From NCBI GenBank assembly GCA_015064255.1, contig SVSP01000025.1:1-38936 (forward strand): 38,936 bases of DNA, given 5' to 3'. Below are positions 29,828 to 38,582 of this stretch, piece by piece (the stretch's first letter is position 1; the number at the start of each line of letters is the position of its first letter). Both the position numbers and the translations under genes were made by a program. The DNA is from Oscillospiraceae bacterium (GTDB taxonomy: Bacteria; Bacillota; Clostridia; Oscillospirales; CAG-272). The notes beneath the pieces are model-generated. The model saw nothing but the letters and a program-made list of their open reading frames with translations. It was not told the DNA's origin and ran no database searches.

Positions 29828-30397
29828 ATGAGAATTATAACAGGAACGGCAAGAGGTACAAGACTGGAAACACTCGAGGGTGAGGAAATTACAAGACCCA
29901 CCATAGAGAGAGTAAAAGAAGCGATATTCAGTATGATAAATTTTGAGCTTGAAGGAAGAAACGTGCTCGATCTTTTCGGCGGAAGCGGACAGATGGCACT
30001 TGAAGCACTTTCAAGGGGAGCGAGATCTGCTACTATATGTGACTCTAACAGAGATGCGGTAGCGGTAATAAAGCGTAATGCGCAGAAGACTAAGCTGTAC
30101 GAAAAAACTAAAATACTTTCAAGCGACTATAAGGCGGCAATAAACGGATGCCGTACGGGCGAAAAATTCGGAATAGTTTTCCTCGATCCGCCATACGGTG
30201 AATATGAAATGCTTATGGATTCGCTTGACAGAATTATAAGAATGGATATCCTCTCTCCGAATGCTGTCGTTATATGCGAAAGCAATAAAAAAGAACCGAT
30301 AGAGATCGAAGGTCTTAGAGTAAGAAAATTTTCGAGATACGGAAAAGTGTTTATAACAGTTCTTACAAACGTTCCGGAAGATCCCGACGAGGAATAA
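29828..30397 (+). CDS. rsmD: 16S rRNA (guanine-966-N2)-methyltransferase RsmD
   Basis: Start chosen at ATG 29828 because the protein then begins MRIITGTARG, the standard RsmD N-terminus; the longer frame only translates the repeat. The 189-residue enzyme uses S-adenosylmethionine: the motif I region is NVLDLFGGSGQMALEALSRGA (45-65) and the catalytic motif DPPY is at 120-123, with TRPTIERVKEAIFSMI (22-37) also diagnostic. No Shine-Dalgarno is visible; GAAAAAGAAA separates the ATG from the copy B hairpin. coaD, a frequent neighbour, is absent. The repeats may have replaced the native leader. Confidence 0.94.
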   Translation: MRIITGTARGTRLETLEGEEITRPTIERVKEAIFSMINFELEGRNVLDLFGGSGQMALEALSRGARSATICDSNRDAVAVIKRNAQKTKLYEKTKILSSDYKAAINGCRTGEKFGIVFLDPPYGEYEMLMDSLDRIIRMDILSPNAVVICESNKKEPIEIEGLRVRKFSRYGKVFITVLTNVPEDPDEE

Positions 30398-30458
30398 TTG
30401 GGAATTATAAAATAATAACCTATAAATAACCAAAACAGAAATGTAAGGAGCAATATTT

Positions 30459-32663
30459 ATGGATAGTATAAAAAGAGTACTTGCCAACTGGCATAAAATG
30501 ATAGTTGTTCAGCCTGATGCCGATATTTCCGATCCTATCGTTAAAAAGAATATAGCGAATATTGAGCGTGCGGCAGAAAAATCACTGAGTAGCTTTAATA
30601 AAGATGCTTCGGATTCGCTCTTTCTCGGTAAAGCTCCCGAAAAAAGCAACGATATGACCAAAGAATATAATCATATCCAAAATATCGCCGTTGCGTGGGG
30701 ATCTTACGGAACGAAGTTCTATCAGAATAAGGACGTTCTTGCTATCATTCTCTTTTCTATCGAATGGATGAACCGGAACAGATACGGTCAAAAAGAGATC
30801 GACGGAGTGGGCTGGAGAAATATTTATCAATATAACTGGCACGACTGGGATCTCGGCTCACCCGAAAGACTTATAAATACGCTCGTTATACTCGGAGATC
30901 ACGTTTCTCTTGAAGACAGAAAGAGATACCTCAAGCTTTTTGATAAAAAAGTGCCTCTTCCGAGAGATTATGCCTCGAATAAGATACACTATGAAAAGCT
31001 CGTAATAGGCTCGGCACTCCTACAGAATAATGAAGAAAAGATATACGCGGCGGTAAAGGAATGTGAAGATACAAATATCTATGTTGATGGCTGGAAAAAC
31101 GACGGTCAGGGATTTTATTCGGATGGTTCGTATATCTTCCATATGCGTCACCCGATGAACGGAACGTACGGTATCATACATATCGACTGCGTTGTGGCTA
31201 TATGTAAAATATTCAAGGGAACCAAGTTCGCAGATGAAGTGCTTGAAAAGCGTATTTGCGAGTGGGCAGAGAATACGTTTGCACCCGTTATATCCAAAAC
31301 TCTTGCCACACGCCGTGTTTTATGCAGACATCCCGATGCAACGAGAGGACAAGGTCTTCGTATCCTTGCTATGCTTTGTGAGGTTGCGGCTTTTACCGAT
31401 GACGAGAATGTAAGAGTAAGGCTTCTTAATACAATAAAGAATAATATAACCGCAAATCCCGAGATGATGGGCGATTATAGCGTGCTTGAGAATTTTTACG
31501 CGCGTCTTTCGTATGAAGCATCGCTTGTTGTCAAAAAGGCAGTCGAAGAAAAGGATTTTGCTTCCGAAGCTTATAATATAAATAAGATGTTCTATAACGA
31601 AGATATGATGGTGCATCATAACTCGGGAGTCGCGTATGCACTCGGAATGTCTTCTTCTAGAATATTCAACTACGAATGTATAAATAATCAGAATCCGGAC
31701 GGCTGGTATGCAGGTGACGGTATGCTCACCGTGCTTGCAGATGATTTTTATGCTTACTACGCAGACGGCGCTGACGATAATCCGTACAGAAGACCGGGAA
31801 CGACCGTAGATAACAGAGAAAGACAGCTTATTTCGATCGCGCAGGGTAATGAGTATCTCAGCTCGCAGGATTTTGTGGGCGGCTTAAGTGACTCGGCAAG
31901 TGGAATCGGTGCTATGCGCCTTGAAAGCTACCACGGAAACGGTGAGCTCGTATATACAAAATACTATAAGCCCGACGGATCGTACGGCGGGGCACCCGAA
32001 AAGCGTGACTGTACACTTCTTGCAAGAAAAGCATATTTCTTTAACGGAATAAACGCAGTTTGCCTCGGATGCGATATCAACGCACAAGACGACGCAGACG
32101 TGCTTACGGTAATAGACAACAGAAGAACCGATAAGGCAGTTAAAACACTTGACGGAAAGATCATAAACGTAATCGAAGATGACCGCAGGATAACGGACGG
32201 AACAAGAGGACTTTACCTCGAGGGCTTCGGCGGATATTATTTCCCCGCGGATATGGAGGTTACTCTTTCAAAGGGCGGACTTAAAAAGGATTTTGTCGAG
32301 ATCGTCGTACAGCACGGCAAAAATCCCGAAAACGGTGAGTATGCGTACGCAATACTTCCGAAAATCAGCGAAAACGATTTTGTGAAGTTCGCGGCAGACC
32401 CCGATTTTGAAATTCTTGCAAATAATAAAGAAGTACAGGCGCTTTCGTATAGGGAAGGCAAAAAAATGTACGTATTTTGGAATGCAGCCGCGTTTGACGG
32501 CATAGATGTTTCTGCCCCCGCGCTCGTAATGCTTGCACACGGAAAGATCTACGTAAGCGATCCTACACAGAAGCTTGAAGAGCTGACTGTCAGAATAAAC
32601 GCAAAAGAATACAAATTCGATATAAGCGAAAAACGCGGAGCAACCTATTCACGCGAGCTTTGA
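30459..32663 (+). CDS. Polysaccharide lyase family 8-type enzyme, apparently cytoplasmic
   Basis: PL8 enzymes cleave uronic-acid polymers (hyaluronan, chondroitin, xanthan) by beta-elimination. The 734-residue protein has the helical toroid N-terminal half with YNWHDWDLGSP (125-135) and the catalytic triad inferred from family spacing: Asn174 (ASNKIHYEKLVIGSALL), His228 (DGSYIFH) and Tyr237 (MNGTYG); His to Tyr is 9 residues, as in chondroitinase AC. The C-terminal half is beta-rich (HHNSGVAYALGMSSSR, LEGFGGYYFP, ENGEYAYAILP). It starts MDSIKRVLANW with no signal peptide, unlike most PL8 enzymes, so it probably acts on imported oligosaccharides. AAGGAG precedes the ATG. It is about 70% identical to the gene at 34490 over the first 240 residues (hand count, no gaps). 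Confidence 0.88.
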   Translation: MDSIKRVLANWHKMIVVQPDADISDPIVKKNIANIERAAEKSLSSFNKDASDSLFLGKAPEKSNDMTKEYNHIQNIAVAWGSYGTKFYQNKDVLAIILFSIEWMNRNRYGQKEIDGVGWRNIYQYNWHDWDLGSPERLINTLVILGDHVSLEDRKRYLKLFDKKVPLPRDYASNKIHYEKLVIGSALLQNNEEKIYAAVKECEDTNIYVDGWKNDGQGFYSDGSYIFHMRHPMNGTYGIIHIDCVVAICKIFKGTKFADEVLEKRICEWAENTFAPVISKTLATRRVLCRHPDATRGQGLRILAMLCEVAAFTDDENVRVRLLNTIKNNITANPEMMGDYSVLENFYARLSYEASLVVKKAVEEKDFASEAYNINKMFYNEDMMVHHNSGVAYALGMSSSRIFNYECINNQNPDGWYAGDGMLTVLADDFYAYYADGADDNPYRRPGTTVDNRERQLISIAQGNEYLSSQDFVGGLSDSASGIGAMRLESYHGNGELVYTKYYKPDGSYGGAPEKRDCTLLARKAYFFNGINAVCLGCDINAQDDADVLTVIDNRRTDKAVKTLDGKIINVIEDDRRITDGTRGLYLEGFGGYYFPADMEVTLSKGGLKKDFVEIVVQHGKNPENGEYAYAILPKISENDFVKFAADPDFEILANNKEVQALSYREGKKMYVFWNAAAFDGIDVSAPALVMLAHGKIYVSDPTQKLEELTVRINAKEYKFDISEKRGATYSREL

Positions 32664-32697
32664 TTAATGTTCACTTTAAAGAGAGAGGTTTTGTATT

Positions 32698-34470
32698 ATG
32701 TACGAAATACTTACAGGAAATACTCCCGAAAAATGGGAAGAGATAAAAACTCATCCCTTTTATGCTAAGGATCGCGAAATGCTTATTTCCGCAGGCGAGG
32801 AATATCTTAAAAATCCGCCGAAAGCACTGCTTTGGTCTGATTATTCCCGTTTTATGCGTGACGGCGACAGAAAATGTTACGAAAAGATATATTTCGACAG
32901 ACGCAGAAGAGTAGCATATCTTGCGATACTTACAAAGCTGTACGGAGAAAAATATCTTGACGCGCTTTGCGATACGATGTGGCTGATAATGGACGAGTCT
33001 ACATGGGTCGTTCCTGCACATATGGCTGATATGCTCGGTGATGCGGATAAGAGAATTACACATCTTGACCTTTTCTCAACCGAAACGGGTGCGCTTCTTG
33101 CCGAAACGTACCATATTCTCGGTGATATTATACCGAAACAGGTGTCAGACCGACTCGTTTCTATGGTAAAGGAAAGAACTATCGACCCCTTTTTCAGATA
33201 CCATTATTGGTGGATGAACGGCGAAAATAACTGGGCGTCGGTTTGCGTGTCGCAGATAGCACTCTGTATTATGTATCTCGGAACACCCGAAGATTTCAGA
33301 CGCGCAGAGCCCGAATTTAACCGTATAATGAATCTTTTCCTGTCGTCATACGGAAAGGACGGCTGCTGTCTTGAAGGTCTTGGCTACTGGTCGTACGGAT
33401 TTGGAACATTCCTCAACTATGCTGACGCGGTCAAAAATTACAGCTCAAACGTGAACTGCCTGAACCGATTTGAAAGAGGTCTGTCCTCTGAAAAGATAGA
33501 GAAAGCTCATAACTTGCAGACAGGCGTTATTGATTACTTTACCCGCGATGACGTAAAAAAGGCAGCTGTTTTCTCAAGCGCTATGAGGCTTAACGGCGAC
33601 TATGCGGTATGCTTCTCGGATGCATCTGAGAAATACAGATATCCGCGAAGCCATTTCTACGTAATAAATAAGCATTACCCCGGTCTGCTTGCATATCCCG
33701 ATGTTTCGCTTTCAACTTATTCGATAAGCGCGGGAAGCCATAATATCATAAGATATTTCCTGTGGAGCGATCCCGACGCCGAGTACGGAGAAAAGCTTAA
33801 AAACGGCACTATGTATTACGAAGAGGGACAGTGGTTTATAAGAAACTGCGATAAGTATTCGATAGCCGCAAAGGGCGGTCATAATAACGAGCCTCATAAT
33901 CATAACGATATAGGAACCTTTATGATGACAACGCAGGAAGAAATAATCCTCTGCGATACCGGAAGCGGAGAATATACGAGGCAGTATTTTGATAACAGGT
34001 ACAGATACGACTATCTTGTGAACTCTTCAAGAGGTCACAGTCTGCCTATCGTAAACGGAAATTATCAGAGTATGGGAACGCCCAAAGCCGAGGTTACCGA
34101 GCATACCGACTCTGTCTTTGAACTGAATATCAAAGACAGCTATAAAGACCCTACGCTGAAAAGCCTTAGCAGAAGATACGAATGCTCGGACAACAAGGTC
34201 ATACTTACGGACAGCTTCGAGTTTTTTAAGAAGCCCGACTCAATAATAGAAAGATTTGTAAGTTTTACAGAGCCGAGAGAGGTAAACGGAGAGGTTTTTG
34301 TCGGTAAAAATTCTCAGATAGTCTTTGATAAAGCGCAATTTGATCTTTCGGTAAGCGCAGAAGAGTACAGCGGTCACGGCGCTGCTCCTATGAAGCTCTA
34401 TTTTATTGATTTTAAACATAGAGATCCTTTGGAAAAGGAAAAAGCAGTATTTGAAATTGTAATTTTATAA
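32698..34470 (+). CDS. Heparinase II/III-like polysaccharide lyase, apparently cytoplasmic
   Basis: The 590-residue protein matches the heparinase II/III superfamily (PL12/15/17/21-like). Residues 30-330 form a helical toroid with YWWMNGENNWASV (170-182) and DGCCLEGLGYWSYG (221-234). The beta-rich C-terminal domain has GGHNNEPHNHNDIGTF (393-408), where the His cluster and Asp are the family's metal and substrate site. There is no signal peptide. The exact substrate (heparan, alginate-like or another uronate oligosaccharide) cannot be told. It lies between two PL8 genes with 34- and 19-base gaps and good ribosome binding sites (AGAGAGG), so the three form an operon. Confidence 0.88.
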   Translation: MYEILTGNTPEKWEEIKTHPFYAKDREMLISAGEEYLKNPPKALLWSDYSRFMRDGDRKCYEKIYFDRRRRVAYLAILTKLYGEKYLDALCDTMWLIMDESTWVVPAHMADMLGDADKRITHLDLFSTETGALLAETYHILGDIIPKQVSDRLVSMVKERTIDPFFRYHYWWMNGENNWASVCVSQIALCIMYLGTPEDFRRAEPEFNRIMNLFLSSYGKDGCCLEGLGYWSYGFGTFLNYADAVKNYSSNVNCLNRFERGLSSEKIEKAHNLQTGVIDYFTRDDVKKAAVFSSAMRLNGDYAVCFSDASEKYRYPRSHFYVINKHYPGLLAYPDVSLSTYSISAGSHNIIRYFLWSDPDAEYGEKLKNGTMYYEEGQWFIRNCDKYSIAAKGGHNNEPHNHNDIGTFMMTTQEEIILCDTGSGEYTRQYFDNRYRYDYLVNSSRGHSLPIVNGNYQSMGTPKAEVTEHTDSVFELNIKDSYKDPTLKSLSRRYECSDNKVILTDSFEFFKKPDSIIERFVSFTEPREVNGEVFVGKNSQIVFDKAQFDLSVSAEEYSGHGAAPMKLYFIDFKHRDPLEKEKAVFEIVIL

Positions 34471-34489
34471 AAAACGGAGGTTTTAAATT

Positions 34490-36685
34490 ATGAAAGACAT
34501 TCAAATGGCACTTGCTAACTGGCGAAGAAGAATATCAATTCAGCCTGATGCAGATCTAAACGACCCTGCGGTCAAGAAAAACGTTGCCAATATTGAAAGA
34601 AATGCAGAAAAAGCACTTTCAATATTCAAGCGCGGAAATCCCGATTCGCTTTTTCTTGACTCGAAACCCACTACATCCAATCATATGACAAGAGAGTTTG
34701 GATACATAATGCAGATAGCAAAAGCGTGGGCTTCCTGCGGAACGAAGTATTATCAGGACGAAGATATCCTTGAGACTGTAATCTACTGCCTCGAATATAT
34801 GAATGAGAACAGATACGGTCAGAAGGAGATCGACGGTGTAGGTTGGAGAAAGATGTATCTCTTCAACTGGCATGATTGGGAAATAGGTTCTCCCGCAAGC
34901 TTGATAGATACTCTCGTTATGCTCGGTGATAAGGTTTCCGTTGAAGACAGAACAAGATACCTTAAGGTCTTTGACTTCAGAGTACCGCTTCCGAGAGACT
35001 ATGCTGCAAATAAGATACATTACGAGCTGCTTGTAATAGGCTCGGGACTTCTTCAGAATAACGAAGAAAAGATCTATGCAGCAGTAAAAGAATGTGAAGA
35101 TACAAATATTTACGTTGACGGCTGGAAGAACGATGGTCAGGGATTCTATACGGACGGTTCTTACATTTTCCATACAAGACATCCGATGAACGCAACCTAC
35201 GGTATCGCACATCTTAACGCAAGTACAGCAGTTTGTATGGTATTCAAAGGAACAAAATTTGCAGATCCCGTGCTTGAAAGAAAGCTTTGCGACTGGTCTG
35301 TAAGCACTTTCATTCCTTTCCTTTCAAAGACACTCGTTACACGCTCGGTTCTCGGACGTCACCCTGCGGGAACAAGAGGCGGACTTGGAATTCTTCGTAC
35401 TGTTGCTGAAATTGCAAGTATAGCTGACGAGGATTACAGAAAGATCCTTCTCGGACATATTAAGAGAAATCTTCTTGCAAACCCCGAAATGAAGAACGAA
35501 GCAAATCTTGTAAATTTCTATGCGGGAATTTCAACAAACGCAGCAAAGCTCCTTAAAGAAGCGATGGAAGATGAGAACTTCGATATGGGCGAATATAACC
35601 TCAATAAGGTATTCTATAATGAAGACAGAATAATGCACCATAACTCGGGTGTTGCATACTCTCTTGCGGTATCTTCCTCTCGTATATATAACTATGAATG
35701 TATCAACCACGAAAATATGGACGGTTGGTATCTCGGTGACGGAATGCTCACATCATACGCAGAAGATTTTTATGAATATTCTGACGGATGGTATGAGACC
35801 AACCCTTACCGCAGAGCGGGAACAACAGTAGACGACCGCGAAAGAGAAATCATATCTATTTCGCAACAGAACGAATATCTCAGCTCGCAGGATTTCGTCG
35901 GCGGAGTAAGCGACGGAGTCAGCGGTGCGGCTGCTATGCGCCTTGAAAGCTATCACGGCGACGGTGAGCATATTTCGAAGAGATATTTCTCACCCGACGG
36001 AGCTTACGGTGGACCTCCCGCAAAGCGCGACTGTACACTTCTTGCAAGAAAAGCGTGGTTCTTTAACGGAAAGAACGCAGTTTGCCTCGGCAGTGATATA
36101 AATGCGCACGACGATGCAAACGTTCTCACCGTAATAGACAGTAAGAAGGCAGGAAAAGCGCTGAAGACACTCGACGGAAAAACAGTTGAACTTACGGATA
36201 AGGACGTTCTCCTTCCCGAAAACACAAACGGACTTTATCTCGAAGGCTTTGGCGGATATTATTTCCCGAAGGCTATGGACGTTACCGTTTCTCTCGGCGG
36301 AAAAGAAAACGGTTATATCGAAATAGTCGCACAGCACGGCAAAAATCCCGAAAACGGAGAATATGCATATGCAATTCTTCCCACACTCAGCGAAAATGAA
36401 GTTGCCGAATTTGCAAAAGCACCCGATTTTGAGATACTTGCAAATAATAAGGACGTTCAGGCTGTTGCGTTTAATAACGGAAAGAAAATGTATGTCTTCT
36501 GGAGTGCAGCAGAATTTGACGGTATCAAGGTTTCTGCGCCTATGATGGTAATGCTTTCCGAGGGAAAACTTTATGCTTGCGAACCTACACGCAAGATAAC
36601 AGATGCTTCTGTTAAACTCGGCGGTAAAGAATATACGTTTGACTTTACCGATAAATACGGAGCAACTCTTTCCTGCGAGATTTGA
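34490..36685 (+). CDS. Second polysaccharide lyase family 8-type enzyme, paralogue of the first
   Basis: The 731-residue protein is collinear with the gene at 30459: Asn174, His228 and Tyr237 fall at the same residue numbers, in AANKIHYELLVIG, DGSYIFH and MNATYG, so it should be active. Residues 191-220 are identical in both. Differences concentrate at 41-105, the N-terminal toroid that shapes the substrate cleft in this family, suggesting related but different substrates. No signal peptide. GGAGG stands 9 bases before the ATG. It ends the operon at a strong terminator. The gene duplication flanks the heparinase-like gene rather than being in tandem. Confidence 0.88.
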   Translation: MKDIQMALANWRRRISIQPDADLNDPAVKKNVANIERNAEKALSIFKRGNPDSLFLDSKPTTSNHMTREFGYIMQIAKAWASCGTKYYQDEDILETVIYCLEYMNENRYGQKEIDGVGWRKMYLFNWHDWEIGSPASLIDTLVMLGDKVSVEDRTRYLKVFDFRVPLPRDYAANKIHYELLVIGSGLLQNNEEKIYAAVKECEDTNIYVDGWKNDGQGFYTDGSYIFHTRHPMNATYGIAHLNASTAVCMVFKGTKFADPVLERKLCDWSVSTFIPFLSKTLVTRSVLGRHPAGTRGGLGILRTVAEIASIADEDYRKILLGHIKRNLLANPEMKNEANLVNFYAGISTNAAKLLKEAMEDENFDMGEYNLNKVFYNEDRIMHHNSGVAYSLAVSSSRIYNYECINHENMDGWYLGDGMLTSYAEDFYEYSDGWYETNPYRRAGTTVDDREREIISISQQNEYLSSQDFVGGVSDGVSGAAAMRLESYHGDGEHISKRYFSPDGAYGGPPAKRDCTLLARKAWFFNGKNAVCLGSDINAHDDANVLTVIDSKKAGKALKTLDGKTVELTDKDVLLPENTNGLYLEGFGGYYFPKAMDVTVSLGGKENGYIEIVAQHGKNPENGEYAYAILPTLSENEVAEFAKAPDFEILANNKDVQAVAFNNGKKMYVFWSAAEFDGIKVSAPMMVMLSEGKLYACEPTRKITDASVKLGGKEYTFDFTDKYGATLSCEI

Positions 36686-36716
36686 GATAGCCTTGTAAAG
36701 ATAAAAGTATAAATAA

Positions 36717-36752
36717 AAAACGCAAGACGCAGATTTCTGTGTCTTGCGTTTT
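36717..36752. terminator. Bidirectional terminator between the lyase operon and the enolase-superfamily gene
   Basis: AAAACGCAAGACGCAG (36717-36732) pairs with CTGTGTCTTGCGTTTT (36737-36752), 16 pairs with one G-U, around ATTT. T runs exist on both strands, stronger for the minus-strand gene. Confidence 0.92.
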
Positions 36753-36770
36753 GTCGTTTTGCACTGTGAA

Positions 36771-37916
36771 TTAAATCTTGAATTCTTCGATAAGCTCCGC
36801 CCAAATAAGATTCATACCGAATCCGGGATCCTTGGGAACGTTTATAAAACCATTTTTAATAATATAATTGTCGAATTCAACGCCCTCCGTTTCGTCGGGA
36901 ACTCCTTCGATGGTGGGAACAAGATCTGGGAATGCCGCTGCAAAATGCGCACTCATATGAGTCTTGACCTTTAATGGCCAGTTGTGAGGTGATGCGAGGA
37001 CACCGTATTCTTTAAGCTGCGGCATAATGCTACGCCACTGTGTGAGCCCGAATTCAACCGTGTCCATAAGAACTACGTCGATAAGCTTCTTTTGGCAAAG
37101 CTCGTGAACGAGACTAATATCGGGGCGGAATTCACCGTCGGCTATCAGCGTATTCGGAGAATGCTTGGCAAGAATTTCGCGGAGACGTAAGAATCCCTCT
37201 ACGCTTTCGACAAAAGGCTCTTCGAGCCAATATATATTAAGATCCTTGCAGGCTTCCATAAATTTTTCGCAATCCTCGAGGGAAAATGCGTCGTTTGCAT
37301 CTACGAGAAGCTGTGCGTCGGGAAAATTTTTCTTGATCGCATACATTACGTCTATATCGCGTCTGAGTCCTTCGTCATGCTCCATCCAAAGTCCGCCGCG
37401 TCCGATCTTGACCTTGAAGCTGCGGAAACCGTAAACGTCCCAATCGTATTGGCAATCGCGGATAATGGCTTCAATTCCGCCGGGACGTGAATCGGGAGAA
37501 ATATCATTCATATATATAGATCCGTCGTAACAACTTACCTTTTCGGCTTGCTTTACGTCGCGGCCAAGGCAAAGTATATCAACGACAGACATACCGAGAA
37601 TTTTTCCTGCAAGTGAGTGCAGGGCAGAGTCGAATGCGTGCATATGCTTTACAGGGGTGAGTGCGCCTTTGTAAACATCGAAAACTTCGCTTACCTTTTT
37701 ATTTAATAAGAAATCTTTTTGATCCTCCTTGCACCAACCCTCAGACCAGGCGTAAGCGCCTTTGTCCGTGTATATTTCAAGAATTTTGAATTCTCTGCCG
37801 TAACGATGCTCGGGCAGACGGGAATTTTTTCCGTATAATCTCGGATATCTCGTGCGTGCACGCCTCGTAACAACGCGTACTATTTTGTGTTCGGAAAGTA
37901 TTTCGTTGTAATTCAT
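36771..37916 (-). CDS. Enolase-superfamily enzyme, probable sugar-acid dehydratase or racemase
   Basis: The 381-residue protein belongs to the mandelate racemase/muconate-lactonizing group. After the capping domain, the barrel shows the KxK base pair SFKVKIG (Lys168, Lys170), metal ligands in LLVDANDAFS (Asp206, Asn208), YWLEEPF (Glu232/233) and LIADGEF (Asp260/Glu262), then Asp285 and the His of SPHNW (His311). A sugar-acid dehydratase would fit next to uronate-polymer lyases, but the reaction is not decidable here. It has its own promoter and AGGAG and is convergent with the lyases, so co-regulation is plausible but not shown. Confidence 0.88.
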   Translation of the reverse strand: MNYNEILSEHKIVRVVTRRARTRYPRLYGKNSRLPEHRYGREFKILEIYTDKGAYAWSEGWCKEDQKDFLLNKKVSEVFDVYKGALTPVKHMHAFDSALHSLAGKILGMSVVDILCLGRDVKQAEKVSCYDGSIYMNDISPDSRPGGIEAIIRDCQYDWDVYGFRSFKVKIGRGGLWMEHDEGLRRDIDVMYAIKKNFPDAQLLVDANDAFSLEDCEKFMEACKDLNIYWLEEPFVESVEGFLRLREILAKHSPNTLIADGEFRPDISLVHELCQKKLIDVVLMDTVEFGLTQWRSIMPQLKEYGVLASPHNWPLKVKTHMSAHFAAAFPDLVPTIEGVPDETEGVEFDNYIIKNGFINVPKDPGFGMNLIWAELIEEFKI

Positions 37917-37969
37917 TTTTTTCTCCTAAATGTGTGATTATATCTTTTGAAAACATATTCTTCACTGAT

Positions 37970-37997
37970 ATTATAGCTATTTTGATTGTAAAGTCAA
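37970..37997 (-). promoter_or_regulatory. Promoter of the enolase-superfamily gene
   Basis: On the minus strand: TTGACT (37997-37992), 16 bp, TATAAT (37975-37970). Confidence 0.85.
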
Positions 37998-38097
37998 TAT
38001 ATATGTTGAAAAAATACAAAAAAGCATAGATGAAAAACACAAAATCGCACGTTTTTGAATAAAAGCAAAAAAAGTTGAAAAAAATTGAAAAAAGGTA

Positions 38098-38126
38098 TTG
38101 ACAAACGCAAAAAGGTGTGATATAAT
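38098..38126 (+). promoter_or_regulatory. rRNA operon promoter P1
   Basis: Perfect TTGACA (38098-38103), 17 bp, perfect TATAAT (38121-38126) with extended -10 TG at 38118-38119. The upstream region is rich in A tracts, as expected for an UP element. Confidence 0.93.
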
Positions 38127-38311
38127 GCACGAGTCGCCTCAAGAGAGGGGGCAAGCGTGGAGAGCGCGAAGGGATACCGAGAAGAGAGAAGCGAAGGCAG
38201 AGACCGAGAGAGGAAGAGCAGGGAATGCATCCTGAGGTCGAGCCGAAGCGGAAGGAACTTGAAAAAACTCAAAAAACTTGAAAAAAAGTTAAAAAAGTTT
38301 TGAAAAAGGTA
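38127..38311 (+). other. Purine-rich leader between the two rRNA promoters
   Basis: No gene. The segment 38146-38266 is strikingly rich in G and A on the plus strand (runs such as GAGAAGAGAGAAGCGAAGG), followed by A-rich repeats that lead into promoter P2. No credible frame or stable hairpin series was found in it. Confidence 0.6.
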
Positions 38312-38340
38312 TTGACAAACGCGAAACGACGTGCTATAAT
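38312..38340 (+). promoter_or_regulatory. rRNA operon promoter P2
   Basis: Perfect TTGACA (38312-38317), 17 bp, perfect TATAAT (38335-38340). The -35 and its flanks (GAAAAAGGTATTGACAAACGC) repeat those of P1 almost exactly, so P1 and P2 probably arose by duplication. Confidence 0.94.
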
Positions 38341-38380
38341 AACAAAGCTGTCGCGCCGAGCGGAGCGAGAGCGAAAAGAT

Positions 38381-38395
38381 TGGTCCTTGAAAATT
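38381..38395 (+). promoter_or_regulatory. boxA-like antitermination site in the rRNA leader
   Basis: TGGTCCTTGAAAATT resembles the Firmicutes rRNA boxA (CTTTGAAAA type) bound by NusB/S10. The remaining leader to 38582 is A/T-rich and holds the small hairpin GTACC-GCGA-GGTAC (38558-38571) just before 16S. Confidence 0.65.
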
Positions 38396-38582
38396 GAACA
38401 ACAACGAGAAAAGTACAAAGCTTAGATTATTTAAGTAATTAAAGTAGAAATAACTACAAACTCGTTAATTCTAAAACAGCTTATAAGCAAAAGAGATATA
38501 TACTCAAAAAAGCAGTATTTAAACAGCTAAGAGAAAAAGCTCTAAAACAGGTAATAAGTACCGCGAGGTACAGATTATACAA

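Noticed and set aside
37994-38404. Minus-strand frames in the rRNA promoter region
   Set aside because: They arise from the purine-rich leader and A tracts, and overlap two perfect rRNA promoters.
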